From NCBI GenBank assembly GCA_964396895.1, contig CAYNGJ010000015.1, positions 42,698 to 106,697 of the forward strand: a stretch of 64,000 bases of DNA. The letters run 5' to 3'. Below, in pieces: positions 15,804-24,931 of this stretch (the first letter of the stretch is position 1; each line of letters starts with the position of its first letter). Position numbers and translations under genes: made by a program. This DNA comes from UBA2334 sp964396895 (lineage in GTDB: Bacteria > Pseudomonadota > Gammaproteobacteria > Burkholderiales > Burkholderiaceae_C). The notes below the pieces were generated by a model, which saw only the letters and a list, made by a program, of their open reading frames with translations, searched no databases and had not been told where the DNA came from.

Positions 15804-16907
15804 ATGGGTGTCGGTGTCATTGCCGCGTATGACAAGGCCCTGAGCGATCGGGGCTTTGTCAGCGATCCAGCACAGGTCCACGCCATTCGCGCCCTTGAGC
15901 GTTGCGCCACGGAGTGGGCGGCCTACAAGCACAAACGCTCCAACTCGCTGAAAAAATTGTTTGTGCGCCCGGAAATACCGCGCGGCGTGTACATGTATGG
16001 TGGGGTAGGGCGGGGTAAAAGCTTCCTGATGGATTGCTTTTTTCACGCCGTTCCCATTCAACGCAAAACAAGGCTGCACTTCCACGAATTCATGCGCGAA
16101 GTGCACCGGGAACTGCGGGAGCTGCAGGGCATCGTCAACCCGCTGGACGAGCTGGGCAAACGCATGGCGCAGCGATACAAGCTGATTTGCTTCGATGAAT
16201 TTCACGTGGCAGACGTGACCGATGCCATGGTGCTGCACCGTTTGCTGGATGCCCTCTTCAAGCACGGGGTGGGGTTTGTCACCACGTCCAACTTTCACCC
16301 CGATGGGCTGTACCCCGATGGCTTGCACCGCGATCGCATTCTGCCGGCCATCGAGTTGCTGAAGCAGCGGCTGGAAGTGATCAATGTGGACCACGGTACC
16401 GACTACCGTCACCGGGCCCTGGAACACGTCCACCTGTACCACACCCCCCTGAACGCCGAGGCTGACCAGGCCATGGAACGGGCCTTCAACGACATCGCCG
16501 AAGCGGGGGACGAGACACCGGTGCTCACCATTGAGTCGCGTCAAATCCAGGCCCATCGCAAAGCGGGGGGGCTCATCTGGTTCGACTTCAAGACCCTGTG
16601 TGGTGGCCCACGCTCACAAAACGATTACCTGGAGCTGGCCTCACAGTTCCACACGCTGATGCTGAGCAACGTGCCCCAGATGTCGGTGCGCATGGCCAGC
16701 GAGGCCCGTCGGTTCACCTGGTTGGTCGATGTGCTGTATGACCGAAAGGTCAAACTCGTCATGTCGGCCGAGGTACCGCCCGAGCAGTTGTATGTGGAAG
16801 GCCCCATGGCGCACGAGTTTCCCCGCACGGTGTCCCGGTTGGTGGAAATGCAATCCGCAGAATTTCTGGCCGAACCCCACCGCATGGTGGACACCTCCTT
16901 GACGTGA
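15804..16907 (+). CDS. zapE: Cell division protein ZapE (AFG1-like ATPase)
   Basis: ZapE is a P-loop ATPase of the AFG1 family that associates with the Z-ring and is needed for division under stress in other proteobacteria. The 367-residue protein shows Walker A YGGVGRGKS (residues 65-73), Walker B LICFDEF and the sensor segment VTTSN. The start lies one base after the lpdA stop, so it is cotranscribed with the 2-oxoglutarate dehydrogenase genes. That linkage is conserved in Burkholderiales and has no clear functional reason. Confidence 0.93.
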   Translation: MGVGVIAAYDKALSDRGFVSDPAQVHAIRALERCATEWAAYKHKRSNSLKKLFVRPEIPRGVYMYGGVGRGKSFLMDCFFHAVPIQRKTRLHFHEFMREVHRELRELQGIVNPLDELGKRMAQRYKLICFDEFHVADVTDAMVLHRLLDALFKHGVGFVTTSNFHPDGLYPDGLHRDRILPAIELLKQRLEVINVDHGTDYRHRALEHVHLYHTPLNAEADQAMERAFNDIAEAGDETPVLTIESRQIQAHRKAGGLIWFDFKTLCGGPRSQNDYLELASQFHTLMLSNVPQMSVRMASEARRFTWLVDVLYDRKVKLVMSAEVPPEQLYVEGPMAHEFPRTVSRLVEMQSAEFLAEPHRMVDTSLT

Positions 16908-16941
16908 GCGCGCGTGGCCCACGATGTGCGCTGCCTGCGAG

Positions 16942-17700
16942 TCAGTCGCGGGGCCCCAGCTTGACCACCACCACGGAGAGGTTGTCCCCGTGGCCCTGCG
17001 CCCTGTCCCGGGCCAACCTGATCAAGGCTTCACACGCTTCCTTGGCCGAATGCTGCTCGACGATTCTGGCCATTTCCCCATCGGAAAAGTAGTGCCACAC
17101 ACCATCGCTGCAAGCCACGAAAACGTCGCCTGCCGCGATGACTTGGATGGTGTGTTCTCCGTGCGGAGGTGCCGCAGATGCCCCCAGACAACCCGTCAAC
17201 ACATTGGATTGCGGATGGTTATGGGCTTGCTCCGGGGTCAACAGACCTTTATCAACCAGCGTTTGCACGTAGGAGTGGTCTGTGGTGCGGCGAACCAACT
17301 GGCCGGAGTGGAAGTGGTAGATGCGCGAATCACCGGAGTGCACCCAATGGCAGCTGGCATTGGGCATGAGCAAAAAGGCTGCAATGGTGCTGTGGGGTTC
17401 CTGCTCGGCAGACACCGCAGTCAGCTGAATGACGGTGTGGGCTTCTTGAATGATATTTTGCAGAAATTCGGGGGCGGATTCGGTGTCAGGTGAAAACCGC
17501 TCGAACAGCTGCTGCGCCGTCATCAGGACTTGGTCGGACGCTTTGCGGCCCCCGCTGCGTCCACCCATGCCATCGGCCACAACACCCAGCACACAGCCGG
17601 GGACGTGGCTGTGCGACCAAACACCCAACTGATCCTGCTGGTAGTCGCGGTCGCCCTTGTGGAGGCCGGTGCCCGCCGTGATGCGGTAGCTGCTGGCCAT
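16942..17700 (-). CDS. PP2C-type serine/threonine protein phosphatase
   Basis: The 252-residue protein is a soluble metal-dependent PPM phosphatase. Motif 1 RDYQQDQ, motif 2 VVADGMGGRSGG, motif 8 SGDSRIYHF and motif 11 HGDNLSVVVVKL supply the Asp/Gly residues for the two-metal centre. It would remove phosphate from Ser/Thr of target proteins. No partner kinase or forkhead gene is next to it. It lies 43 bases downstream of bamD on the same strand, so the two may share a transcript. Confidence 0.93.
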   Translation of the reverse strand: MASSYRITAGTGLHKGDRDYQQDQLGVWSHSHVPGCVLGVVADGMGGRSGGRKASDQVLMTAQQLFERFSPDTESAPEFLQNIIQEAHTVIQLTAVSAEQEPHSTIAAFLLMPNASCHWVHSGDSRIYHFHSGQLVRRTTDHSYVQTLVDKGLLTPEQAHNHPQSNVLTGCLGASAAPPHGEHTIQVIAAGDVFVACSDGVWHYFSDGEMARIVEQHSAKEACEALIRLARDRAQGHGDNLSVVVVKLGPRD

Positions 17701-17743
17701 CAGCCGTGCGGTGTGAATGCCATCACAACGCTGGTGACCTTCA

Positions 17744-18556
17744 TCACCACAACTTCCACCAAGGGTCCTTGGCCTGCTGAAAACCCTTGGTCAGGTAGGA
17801 GGATTGGGGATAATTTTTCACGAGCACCCGTTTGGCGTCGTCTTTCAGGCTGGTCATGCCCAAGGCGTCGTATGCCACCACCAGGATGTAGAGCGCTTCT
17901 TCCAGTGCGGGGGAGTTGGGGTAATCGGTGATGGCTGTCTGAGCACGGTTGGCCGCGGCCACATAGGCAGTCCTGTCCAGGTAGTACCGCGCCACGTGAA
18001 CTTCGTGCTCTGCCAGCGAATTGACGATGTAGGTCATTCGCAAACGACTGTCCGGTGTGTACCGGGAGTCGGGGAAGCGTGCCACCAGGTCACGGAACGA
18101 CTCGAAAGACTCTTTGGCGGCAGCCTGATCTCGCTCAGACAGGTTCTGTTGAGACAGAAAACCGAACATGCCCAGGTTGTCATTGAAGGCCGTGAGCCCT
18201 TTCAGGTACAGGGCGTAATCCAATGCGGGGCTGGCGGGATGGGTTTTCATGAACCTGTCCAACGTGGCCTGCGCCTGGGCCAAGTCTCCGGCCTTGTATT
18301 GGGCAAACGCCTTGTCCAACTGGGCTTGTTGGGCCAGTGGCGTACCGGCCGCGCGTCCCTCCAGTTTCTCCAGCAGGGTCACGGCTTTGTCAAAATTGCC
18401 CGATTCACGTTCTTCACGCGCCTCAGACTGGATTCTTTGCGTGCTCCAATTGACGGTGGGGTCTTTGGGCGACGATGAGCAGCCGCTCAGTCCCATGACG
18501 CCTGCGGCAAACAGCAATGCTGCACCTTGTCGAAACGATAATTTGGGGCCTTGCAT
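17744..18556 (-). CDS. bamD: Outer membrane assembly lipoprotein BamD
   Basis: BamD is the essential lipoprotein of the BAM complex that inserts beta-barrels in the outer membrane. The signal peptide ends in a lipobox (GVMGLSGC), and SSSPKDPTVNW follows the lipidated cysteine. The rest is TPR repeats, with GNFDKAVTLLEKLEGR, LDYALYLKGLTAFND and LEEALYILVVAYDALGM visible. The 270-residue length fits. ATG 18556 was chosen over an upstream frame because the lipoprotein signal starts there. It diverges from rluD with almost no gap. Confidence 0.95.
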   Translation of the reverse strand: MQGPKLSFRQGAALLFAAGVMGLSGCSSSPKDPTVNWSTQRIQSEAREERESGNFDKAVTLLEKLEGRAAGTPLAQQAQLDKAFAQYKAGDLAQAQATLDRFMKTHPASPALDYALYLKGLTAFNDNLGMFGFLSQQNLSERDQAAAKESFESFRDLVARFPDSRYTPDSRLRMTYIVNSLAEHEVHVARYYLDRTAYVAAANRAQTAITDYPNSPALEEALYILVVAYDALGMTSLKDDAKRVLVKNYPQSSYLTKGFQQAKDPWWKLW

Positions 18557-18586
18557 GACACCCTTTCTAGAGCTGGAACCACCACA

Positions 18587-19609
18587 TTGAAGAGCGAAAT
18601 TATATCGACCGACCCGGACACCTCCGCACTGGATCTGGAAGCCGAACAACGCCACTTTCTGGTGTCACCCGACTGGCATGGCCAGCGGGTGGACAAGTGC
18701 CTCGCAGGCCTGCTGGGCGAGTTCTCCCGTTCTTACCTCCAGCAGTTGATGCAACAGGGAGACGTCACCTTGAACGAGCAGGTGCTGACGAAGGCCTCCG
18801 CCAAAGTGCGCGCAGGTGACCACATTTGTGTGTCCCTCAGGCCCACGGACCAAGCTCAGGCTTTCAAGGCTGAGGCCATTGGCCTGGACATCGTCCATGA
18901 GGATGACGACTTGCTGGTCATCAACAAGCCGGCGGGTTTGGTGGTTCATCCGGCGGCAGGTCACTGGTCTGGCACCCTGATGAACGGATTGCTTCACCAC
19001 CACGGGGGTGCGCAAATGCTGCCGCGTGCCGGCATCGTGCACAGACTGGACAAAGACACATCGGGATTGATGGTGGTTGCCAAGACGCGCACGGTGATGG
19101 AAGCCTTGGTGCGTCAGATTGCGGCCCGTGACATCCATCGGTATTACCTGGCCATCGCCGAAAAGGTGTGGTCACATTTGGGCGTGGTCAGCGTGACGGA
19201 GTCACTGGGGCGCGACCCTGCCAACCGGCTCAGGATGGCCGTGCTGGCACGCGATGCCAGTACGGCCAAGCCCGCACGTACGCTGTTCAAACCGGTGGCC
19301 ACCAACGGTGATGTGAACCTGGTGGCGTGCAAGCTGTACACCGGGCGCACACACCAGATTCGGGTTCACCTAGCCTGGTATGGGCACCCGATTTTGGGCG
19401 ATCTGGTGTACGGTGGTCATGTGCGGCTGGGCATGACGCGGCAGGCACTTCATGCCACGCGACTGGAATTCGTTCACCCCGTCACCGGGCAAGGCATGGG
19501 GTTTGAGGCACCCCTGCCCGCAGACATGGAAAAAGTTCTCCAAGACCAGTCCCTGCACTACAATACAGCGTCTTTGGGGTTAGCCACTTTTGGCCTTCCC
19601 CCTGACTGA
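18587..19609 (+). CDS. rluD: 23S rRNA pseudouridine synthase RluD
   Basis: RluD makes pseudouridines 1911, 1915 and 1917 in helix 69 of 23S rRNA. An S4 domain covers residues about 15-75 (VDKCLAGLLGEFSRSYLQQLM). The catalytic domain shows INKPAGLVVHPAAGH and HRLDKDTSGLMVVAKT, whose aspartate is catalytic, then TGRTHQIRVHLA. The start is uncertain: TTG 18587 gives about 340 residues, while TTG 18551 would overlap the bamD start codon. No strong ribosome site marks either. The pair bamD / rluD is divergently arranged as in many gammaproteobacteria and betaproteobacteria. Confidence 0.93.
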   Translation: MKSEIISTDPDTSALDLEAEQRHFLVSPDWHGQRVDKCLAGLLGEFSRSYLQQLMQQGDVTLNEQVLTKASAKVRAGDHICVSLRPTDQAQAFKAEAIGLDIVHEDDDLLVINKPAGLVVHPAAGHWSGTLMNGLLHHHGGAQMLPRAGIVHRLDKDTSGLMVVAKTRTVMEALVRQIAARDIHRYYLAIAEKVWSHLGVVSVTESLGRDPANRLRMAVLARDASTAKPARTLFKPVATNGDVNLVACKLYTGRTHQIRVHLAWYGHPILGDLVYGGHVRLGMTRQALHATRLEFVHPVTGQGMGFEAPLPADMEKVLQDQSLHYNTASLGLATFGLPPD

Positions 19610-19668
19610 CCTGCCAACGGGTCCTTCCACCTGCGTGTCGCGGGTGCACTTATCCCACGCTCAGCCCA

Positions 19669-20292
19669 ATGAATTCGGCGCATGCTCGCAGCATCGTGGA
19701 AGCTGCACTGATTTGCAGTCCGCAACCTCTGTCCCTGAAAGATCTGCAAGTCATGTTTGACGGCGAGGTCGGCATGGACACGCTCAAGTATTTGCTGGCC
19801 GATTTGCAAAAGGCTTGGGAGGGCAGGGGCGTGGAGTTGGTGGAAGTGGTGTCGGGTTGGCGCTTCCAGTCCAAGCCTGCATTTCGCCATTTTCTGGACA
19901 AGCTACACCCGGAGAAACCACCGAAATATTCCCGAGCAACCCTGGAAACGCTGGCCATCATTGCCTACAAGCAGCCGGTCACCCGGGGAGACATGGAAGA
20001 AATCCGAGGGGTGACCATCAACTCGCAATTGCTCAAGCAGTTGGAGGACCGGGGCTGGGTGGAGGTGATAGGACACCGTGACACAGTGGGTCGGCCCGCT
20101 TTGTTCGCCACCACCCGCCAGTTCTTGGACGACCTGGGACTGAAATCGTTGGACGGGTTGCCACTGCTGGAGGGAAGCCTCATGGCATTGGCGCCAGACA
20201 CGTCACCTGAGCTGCCTTTGACGACCCAAGACACCGAAGCGACTGGTTCGCCCGACAACACCCCCACCGAAGCTGAGCCCCTCTCAACTTGA
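19669..20292 (+). CDS. scpB: Chromosome condensation subunit ScpB
   Basis: ScpB is the winged-helix subunit that joins ScpA and SMC in chromosome organisation. The 207-residue product has the expected tandem winged helices, with SIVEAALICSPQPLSLKDLQVMF at the start and the conserved core ATLETLAIIAYKQPVTRGDMEEIRGV. The latter is the family signature. ScpA is not in this window. The C-terminal tail after residue 165 is low-complexity and acidic. It lies 29 bases before rluB on the same strand. Confidence 0.94.
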   Translation: MNSAHARSIVEAALICSPQPLSLKDLQVMFDGEVGMDTLKYLLADLQKAWEGRGVELVEVVSGWRFQSKPAFRHFLDKLHPEKPPKYSRATLETLAIIAYKQPVTRGDMEEIRGVTINSQLLKQLEDRGWVEVIGHRDTVGRPALFATTRQFLDDLGLKSLDGLPLLEGSLMALAPDTSPELPLTTQDTEATGSPDNTPTEAEPLST

Positions 20293-20320
20293 CCACCCAA
20301 TTGCCCTGAGCTCTTACCAC

Positions 20321-21523
20321 ATGCCTTCACGCACCCCAATACACCCTGCGGCCACAGACGCCTTTGCGGACAAACCGCTGGTTGCCGATGGACTGGCTTC
20401 ACCCCCCGGTGGCCCTGGTGACAGTGCTGTTGACCAGGGGGTGGACTTTGCGGCCGTGGTCAGCGGCGAGTTCGATCAGGCAGAAGCGCTTGAGCCCGTT
20501 CCCCTGGCCAAACGCGTACTGCTGCCGGAGCCAGACAGTCCCAAGCTCCACAAAGTGCTGGCACAGGCAGGCATGGGGTCGCGACTGGAAATGGAAAAGC
20601 TCATTCTGGAGGGGCGAATTTCCGTCAATGGACAGCCTGCCCACGTCGGCCAACGCGTGCAGTATGGCGACGTGATCAAAGTCAACGGCAAGCCATTGCG
20701 GGTGCGGCTGGCCCCACCTCCGCCGAGGGTGTTGGCGTATCACAAACCAGCTGGTGAGGTGGTGACCCATGACGACCCGCAAAACCGCCCCACAGTGTTC
20801 CGGCGCCTTCCGCGTGTCTATCAAGGCAAATGGCAGTCCGTGGGGCGCCTGGACTTGAACACGGAAGGCCTGCTGTTGTTCACCAATGCGGGCGCATTGG
20901 CCAACCAACTCATGCACCCCCGCTTTGGTCTGGAGCGGGAATATGCTGTGCGCGTGCTGGGCGCACTCAACAACGAGGAAAAGGCTAAGCTGCTGGCCGG
21001 CGTGAAACTGGAAGACGGTCCTGCCCAATTCAAGACCATCGAGGACGGCGGCGGTGACGGTGCCAACTGCTGGTACCGGGTGACCATCGCCGAAGGCCGC
21101 AATAGGGAAGTGCGACGCATGTTTGAAGCCATCGGCCATGCCGTGAGCCGACTGATTCGCATTCGGTATGGTGCCGTGGTGTTGCCGCGCGGCCTCAAGC
21201 GCGGTGCCTGGGTAGAACTGGACGCCGCAGACATTGACTCGCTCACCCGGGCGGTGGATGGTCGTTCTTCTAAGCCAGCCGCGCCGGATGCCAGGGCTTT
21301 GCCTGGTGGACGTGGCCGTCCCGGACGCTCGGGCGACACGGGCAGTCGAATGTTTGGTAAAGCCGCCGTGACCAAAAACAAGGTGGCGGGGGCCTCTGGT
21401 GAGCCAGATCCGTTGAAAACATCCGTCGGCTACATCGGCACCGACGCCATCAAAAAGCAGCGGGAGCGGCAGCTTCGCCACGGACGCCCCAAGGCGGGTG
21501 GTGGTGGCGGGCGCAGCCGCTGA
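20321..21523 (+). CDS. rluB: 23S rRNA pseudouridine(2605) synthase RluB
   Basis: RluB modifies U2605 of 23S rRNA. The first 70 residues are disordered and poorly conserved. An S4 domain (LHKVLAQAGMGSRLEMEKLILEGRISVNGQ in two parts) covers about 82-140. The catalytic domain shows GRLDLNTEGLLLFTNAG with the active aspartate and GRNREVRRMFEAIG. A basic Gly/Arg-rich tail ends at residue 400. Total length is longer than in E. coli because of both tails, which is common in Burkholderiales. ScpB-RluB adjacency is conserved. Confidence 0.94.
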   Translation: MPSRTPIHPAATDAFADKPLVADGLASPPGGPGDSAVDQGVDFAAVVSGEFDQAEALEPVPLAKRVLLPEPDSPKLHKVLAQAGMGSRLEMEKLILEGRISVNGQPAHVGQRVQYGDVIKVNGKPLRVRLAPPPPRVLAYHKPAGEVVTHDDPQNRPTVFRRLPRVYQGKWQSVGRLDLNTEGLLLFTNAGALANQLMHPRFGLEREYAVRVLGALNNEEKAKLLAGVKLEDGPAQFKTIEDGGGDGANCWYRVTIAEGRNREVRRMFEAIGHAVSRLIRIRYGAVVLPRGLKRGAWVELDAADIDSLTRAVDGRSSKPAAPDARALPGGRGRPGRSGDTGSRMFGKAAVTKNKVAGASGEPDPLKTSVGYIGTDAIKKQRERQLRHGRPKAGGGGGRSR

Positions 21524-21615
21524 AGGCTGCCCTGGCGCAACCGAGGCTCTGATGCTTGTGGTCCACGGTAAAATCGTGGGCTTGACTCTTTTTTCATTCT
21601 CAATAAGGAAAAACC

Positions 21616-22041
21616 ATGGCGATCGAACGCACCCTCTCCATCATCAAACCCGATGCCGTAGCCAAAAACGTGATCGGACAAATTTACGCACGTTTTGAAG
21701 CCGCTGGCCTCAAAGTCGTGGCCGCCAAAATGGCCCACCTCTCCCGCAACGAGGCGGAAGCGTTTTACGCCGTGCACAAAGCGCGTCCTTTCTTCAAAGA
21801 CCTGGTCGATTTCATGATCTCCGGCCCCGTGATGATCCAGGCACTGGAAGGCGAGGGCGCCATTGGCAAGAACCGTGACCTGATGGGTGCCACCGACCCC
21901 AAGAAAGCCGATGCGGGCACCATTCGTGCTGACTTCGCTGACAGCATTGACGCCAACGCCGTCCATGGTTCAGACGCCCCTGAAACAGCACAGGCTGAAG
22001 TGGCTTTCTTCTTCCCTGGCATGAACGTCTACTCTCGTTGA
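21616..22041 (+). CDS. ndk: Nucleoside diphosphate kinase
   Basis: Ndk balances nucleoside triphosphate pools by phosphate transfer through a histidine. The 141-residue protein is full length and begins AIERTLSIIKPDAV. The phosphorylated histidine is in NAVHGSDAPETA near residue 117. AATAAGGAAAAACC precedes the ATG. A hairpin (CCACG - GTAAAAT - CGTGG, 21563-21579) with an embedded TAAAAT -10-like element lies in the upstream leader. The stop is one base before rlmN. Confidence 0.97.
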   Translation: MAIERTLSIIKPDAVAKNVIGQIYARFEAAGLKVVAAKMAHLSRNEAEAFYAVHKARPFFKDLVDFMISGPVMIQALEGEGAIGKNRDLMGATDPKKADAGTIRADFADSIDANAVHGSDAPETAQAEVAFFFPGMNVYSR

Positions 22042-22042
22042 G

Positions 22043-23188
22043 ATGACAGCGGCCAACCTGCTTGACTTTGATCTGGAAGGTCTGGCCGCTTTTTGTGAGC
22101 GGCTTGGTGAAAAGCGCTTTCGCGCGGTTCAATTGTTTCGCTGGATTCACCAAAAAGGCCAGAGTGACTTTGACCAGATGAGTGATCTGGCCAAGTCGTT
22201 GCGCACCAAGTTGGCGGGCCACGCCACAGTGCAGGCACTGCCGGTCCTGTCGTGCCAAGAGTCGGCCGATGGCACCATCAAATGGCTGTTCGACGTCGGT
22301 GCTGGCGACGCAGTAGAAACCGTGTTCATTCCCGAAGACGATCGCGCCACTTTGTGCATCTCTTCGCAAGCAGGCTGTGCCGTGGGCTGCCGGTTTTGCT
22401 CCACCGGGCACCAGGGGTTCAGCAGAAACCTGACCACCGCAGAAATTGTGGCTCAGCTGTGGTATGCGGAGCACTTTCTCAGGCAACGCAGAGGCATTGA
22501 TGAGCGCGTCATCTCCAACGTGGTGATGATGGGCATGGGTGAGCCGTTGCAAAACTACTCAGCACTGCTCCCTGCGCTCAGGACCATGCTGGATGACCAC
22601 GGTTATGGGCTGTCGCGCAGGCGGGTCACGGTGTCCACGTCGGGTGTGGTGCCCATGATGGACAGGTTGTCCGCCGATTGTCCGGTTGCCTTGGCCGTTT
22701 CGCTGCACGCCCCCAACGACGAGCTTCGAAATTCATTGGTCCCCCTGAACAAGAAATACCCCCTGCACGAATTGCTGGATGCTTGCTTGCGGTACTTGCC
22801 CAGGGCGCCCAGGGACTTCATCACCTTCGAATACTGCATGTTGGCCGGCGTCAATGACCAAGCCGAACATGCCGAGCAATTGGTCACTTTGCTGAGGGAT
22901 CACGGCGAACGTGGAGTGGCTTGCAAAATCAACCTGATTCCATTCAATCCGTTTGCCGACTCGGGTTTGCTGTGCTCCAGCAAGGACGTGGTACAGGCGT
23001 TTGCCAAGCAATTGAGCAGCGCGGGCCTCGTTACCACGGTGCGAAAAACACGCGGCGACGACATTGATGCCGCGTGCGGTCAACTCGCGGGTGATGTCAA
23101 GGACAGAACCAAGGCGCAAGAGCGCATGTTGGCCATGCGCCGTGTCACGGCAGCGCCCGTTCAATGGTTTCCAAAAGGAGGGGGATGA
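22043..23188 (+). CDS. rlmN: 23S rRNA/tRNA (adenine-C2) methyltransferase RlmN
   Basis: RlmN is a radical SAM enzyme that methylates A2503 of 23S rRNA and A37 of some tRNAs. The 381-residue protein has the cluster motif CAVGCRFC at residues about 112-119. The conserved GMGEPLQNY segment follows, and a C-terminal cysteine in DDIDAACGQLAG probably forms the covalent intermediate. The ATG lies one base after ndk stop. Its stop TGA shares its last A with the pilF start, showing tight coupling along ndk-rlmN-pilF-rodZ-ispG. Confidence 0.96.
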   Translation: MTAANLLDFDLEGLAAFCERLGEKRFRAVQLFRWIHQKGQSDFDQMSDLAKSLRTKLAGHATVQALPVLSCQESADGTIKWLFDVGAGDAVETVFIPEDDRATLCISSQAGCAVGCRFCSTGHQGFSRNLTTAEIVAQLWYAEHFLRQRRGIDERVISNVVMMGMGEPLQNYSALLPALRTMLDDHGYGLSRRRVTVSTSGVVPMMDRLSADCPVALAVSLHAPNDELRNSLVPLNKKYPLHELLDACLRYLPRAPRDFITFEYCMLAGVNDQAEHAEQLVTLLRDHGERGVACKINLIPFNPFADSGLLCSSKDVVQAFAKQLSSAGLVTTVRKTRGDDIDAACGQLAGDVKDRTKAQERMLAMRRVTAAPVQWFPKGGG

Positions 23189-23997
23189 TGACGCTTGCCC
23201 GGTTTTTCTGGCATTGGGCCCCTGCTGCACTGTTGGTGCTGGTGGTTGGCTGTGCCGCGCCGCCTCAGGGTGCTTACACGGCGGGCTCGGGTCAAGACCT
23301 GACCACCGACTCGGACGAAAGTGAAGCCCGCAAACGTGCCCGCTTGCGGGTGGAACTGGCCAGTGGGTATTTTGAACAGGGCCAAACCACAGTCGCACTC
23401 GATGAAATCAAGCAGGCCTTGAACGCCGATCCAGCTTATGCACCGGCGTTCAATCTGCGCGGGCTGGCCTATTTGCGCCTGTCGGAATTCCGACTCGCCG
23501 AGGACAGCTTCCGCACGGCTCTCAGGATCAACCCGCGGGACGCGGGTGTGGCGCACAACCTCGGCTGGATGCTGTGTCAGCAGTCCAAATTTGCAGAGGC
23601 CATGGGCTTGTTCGGGCAGGCGCTGGCCAATCCCATTTACCCCGGCCAGGCCAAAACCCTGATGGCTCAGGGTATCTGCCAGGCGCGTGCTGGCCAGGTC
23701 CTTGAGGCAGAATCTTCCCTCTCGCGCTCCTTTGAGCTCGATGCCGCCAACCCGGTGACCGCTTTCAATCTGGCCAAGTTATTGGCGCAGCGCGGTGATC
23801 TGCCCAAGGCGCAGTTTCATTTGCGTCGTCTGAACAACAGCGACTTGGCCAATGCCGAAACCCTGTGGCAAGGCATCAAAGTCGAGAGAAGGCTCGGCAA
23901 CGCCGTGGCCGAAAGACAACTTGGTGACCAACTCAAACGCCGTTACCCCCAGTCCAAAGAGCTGGGGTGGTACGAGCGAGGTGCTTTTGATGAATGA
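23188..23997 (+). CDS. pilF: Type IV pilus biogenesis/stability lipoprotein PilF/PilW
   Basis: PilF (PilW) is the outer-membrane lipoprotein that helps assemble the PilQ secretin of type IV pili. A lipoprotein signal (LLVLVVGCAAPP) opens the 269-residue protein. At least four TPR repeats follow (GYFEQGQTTVALDEIKQAL, FNLRGLAYLRLSEFRLAED and similar). ATG 23188 is preferred to ATG 23185 because AGGAGG lies six bases before it. It overlaps rlmN by one base and the next gene by eight. The rlmN-pilF-rodZ-ispG order is conserved in proteobacteria. Confidence 0.93.
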   Translation: MTLARFFWHWAPAALLVLVVGCAAPPQGAYTAGSGQDLTTDSDESEARKRARLRVELASGYFEQGQTTVALDEIKQALNADPAYAPAFNLRGLAYLRLSEFRLAEDSFRTALRINPRDAGVAHNLGWMLCQQSKFAEAMGLFGQALANPIYPGQAKTLMAQGICQARAGQVLEAESSLSRSFELDAANPVTAFNLAKLLAQRGDLPKAQFHLRRLNNSDLANAETLWQGIKVERRLGNAVAERQLGDQLKRRYPQSKELGWYERGAFDE

Positions 23998-24931
23998 CAA
24001 CGTGCGCAACGACGCCAACTCTCCCACTCAGTCCATCTCCGGAACAACCCCGAAAGCCGACCCCATGGGCTCCGAGTCTGCTGGCAGCCTTTTGCGCGCG
24101 GCACGTGAGCGCTCGGGACTCCACATTGCTGCGCTGGCTGCGGCATTGAAGGTTCCCGTCCGCAAGTTGGAGGCTTTGGAGTCGAACCGCTGGGAAGAGT
24201 TGACCGATGCCACGTTCACGCGGGCGCTGGCGTCCAGCGTGGCACGTCATCTGAAGGCCGATCCCGTGGCCATTCTGGCGGCATTGCCTTCTCACCACCC
24301 TGTGCCATTGGTCATTTCTGATGGGCTCGGCAAAGCCGCGCCTGACCACAAGCTGCGGACATCGCAGGGTGGAAAACCGCTGATCTGGGCCATTGCCGTG
24401 CTGTTGCTGGGCTCGGTGGGCATGTATTTATTCCCCCATGTCTGGCCCACTGAAACCCCAGTGGTTGCCGAAACCGCTTCAGCCATGCCTGACACGTTGC
24501 CGACAGCGCCCCTTCAGATGGAGAACAGTCCACCAGCCGCTCTTTCGGATGCGGGTGCGGTGACGCCCAATGGTGCCGTGGTCGGCAACCTGCCCCAGCC
24601 CGCTGAAGCGGCGCCTGTGGCCGCTGCTCTGGTGGTGACAGCTCCCGTGGCTGCCACCGAGGTCAAAGTGGCGCCAACCGTCACCGGCGGCTCACTGCCC
24701 CTGATGGTGCTCAAGGCCAGCCGCGATACCTGGGTGGAGGCCACTGACAACACCGGACGTTTGCGCATCCAGCGCGTGGTCAAGGCCGGAGAAGAGCTTG
24801 CCTTCACCGATGCCGCCGCACTGTCCGTCGTCATTGGCAACGCGGCGGGGGCACAGGTCGAAGTCCGAGGCAAGCCCTTGGACCTGGCGGCTGTGGCCAA
24901 AAACAACATTGCACGCTTCGAGGTCAAATGA
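23990..24931 (+). CDS. rodZ: RodZ-like helix-turn-helix membrane protein
   Basis: The 313-residue product has the RodZ layout, linking the MreB cytoskeleton to the cell envelope. A cytoplasmic HTH_25 domain (LLRAARERSGLHIAALAAALKV, LEALESNRW) is followed by one transmembrane segment (LIWAIAVLLLGSVGMYLF). A long Ala/Pro/Val-rich periplasmic linker and a C-terminal DUF4115 domain (LPLMVLKASRDTWVEATDNTG) complete it. ATG 23990 lies inside the end of pilF. Annotated as rodZ from domain order; the linker is longer and more repetitive than in E. coli. The stop overlaps ispG by four bases. Confidence 0.85.
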   Translation: MNDNVRNDANSPTQSISGTTPKADPMGSESAGSLLRAARERSGLHIAALAAALKVPVRKLEALESNRWEELTDATFTRALASSVARHLKADPVAILAALPSHHPVPLVISDGLGKAAPDHKLRTSQGGKPLIWAIAVLLLGSVGMYLFPHVWPTETPVVAETASAMPDTLPTAPLQMENSPPAALSDAGAVTPNGAVVGNLPQPAEAAPVAAALVVTAPVAATEVKVAPTVTGGSLPLMVLKASRDTWVEATDNTGRLRIQRVVKAGEELAFTDAAALSVVIGNAAGAQVEVRGKPLDLAAVAKNNIARFEVK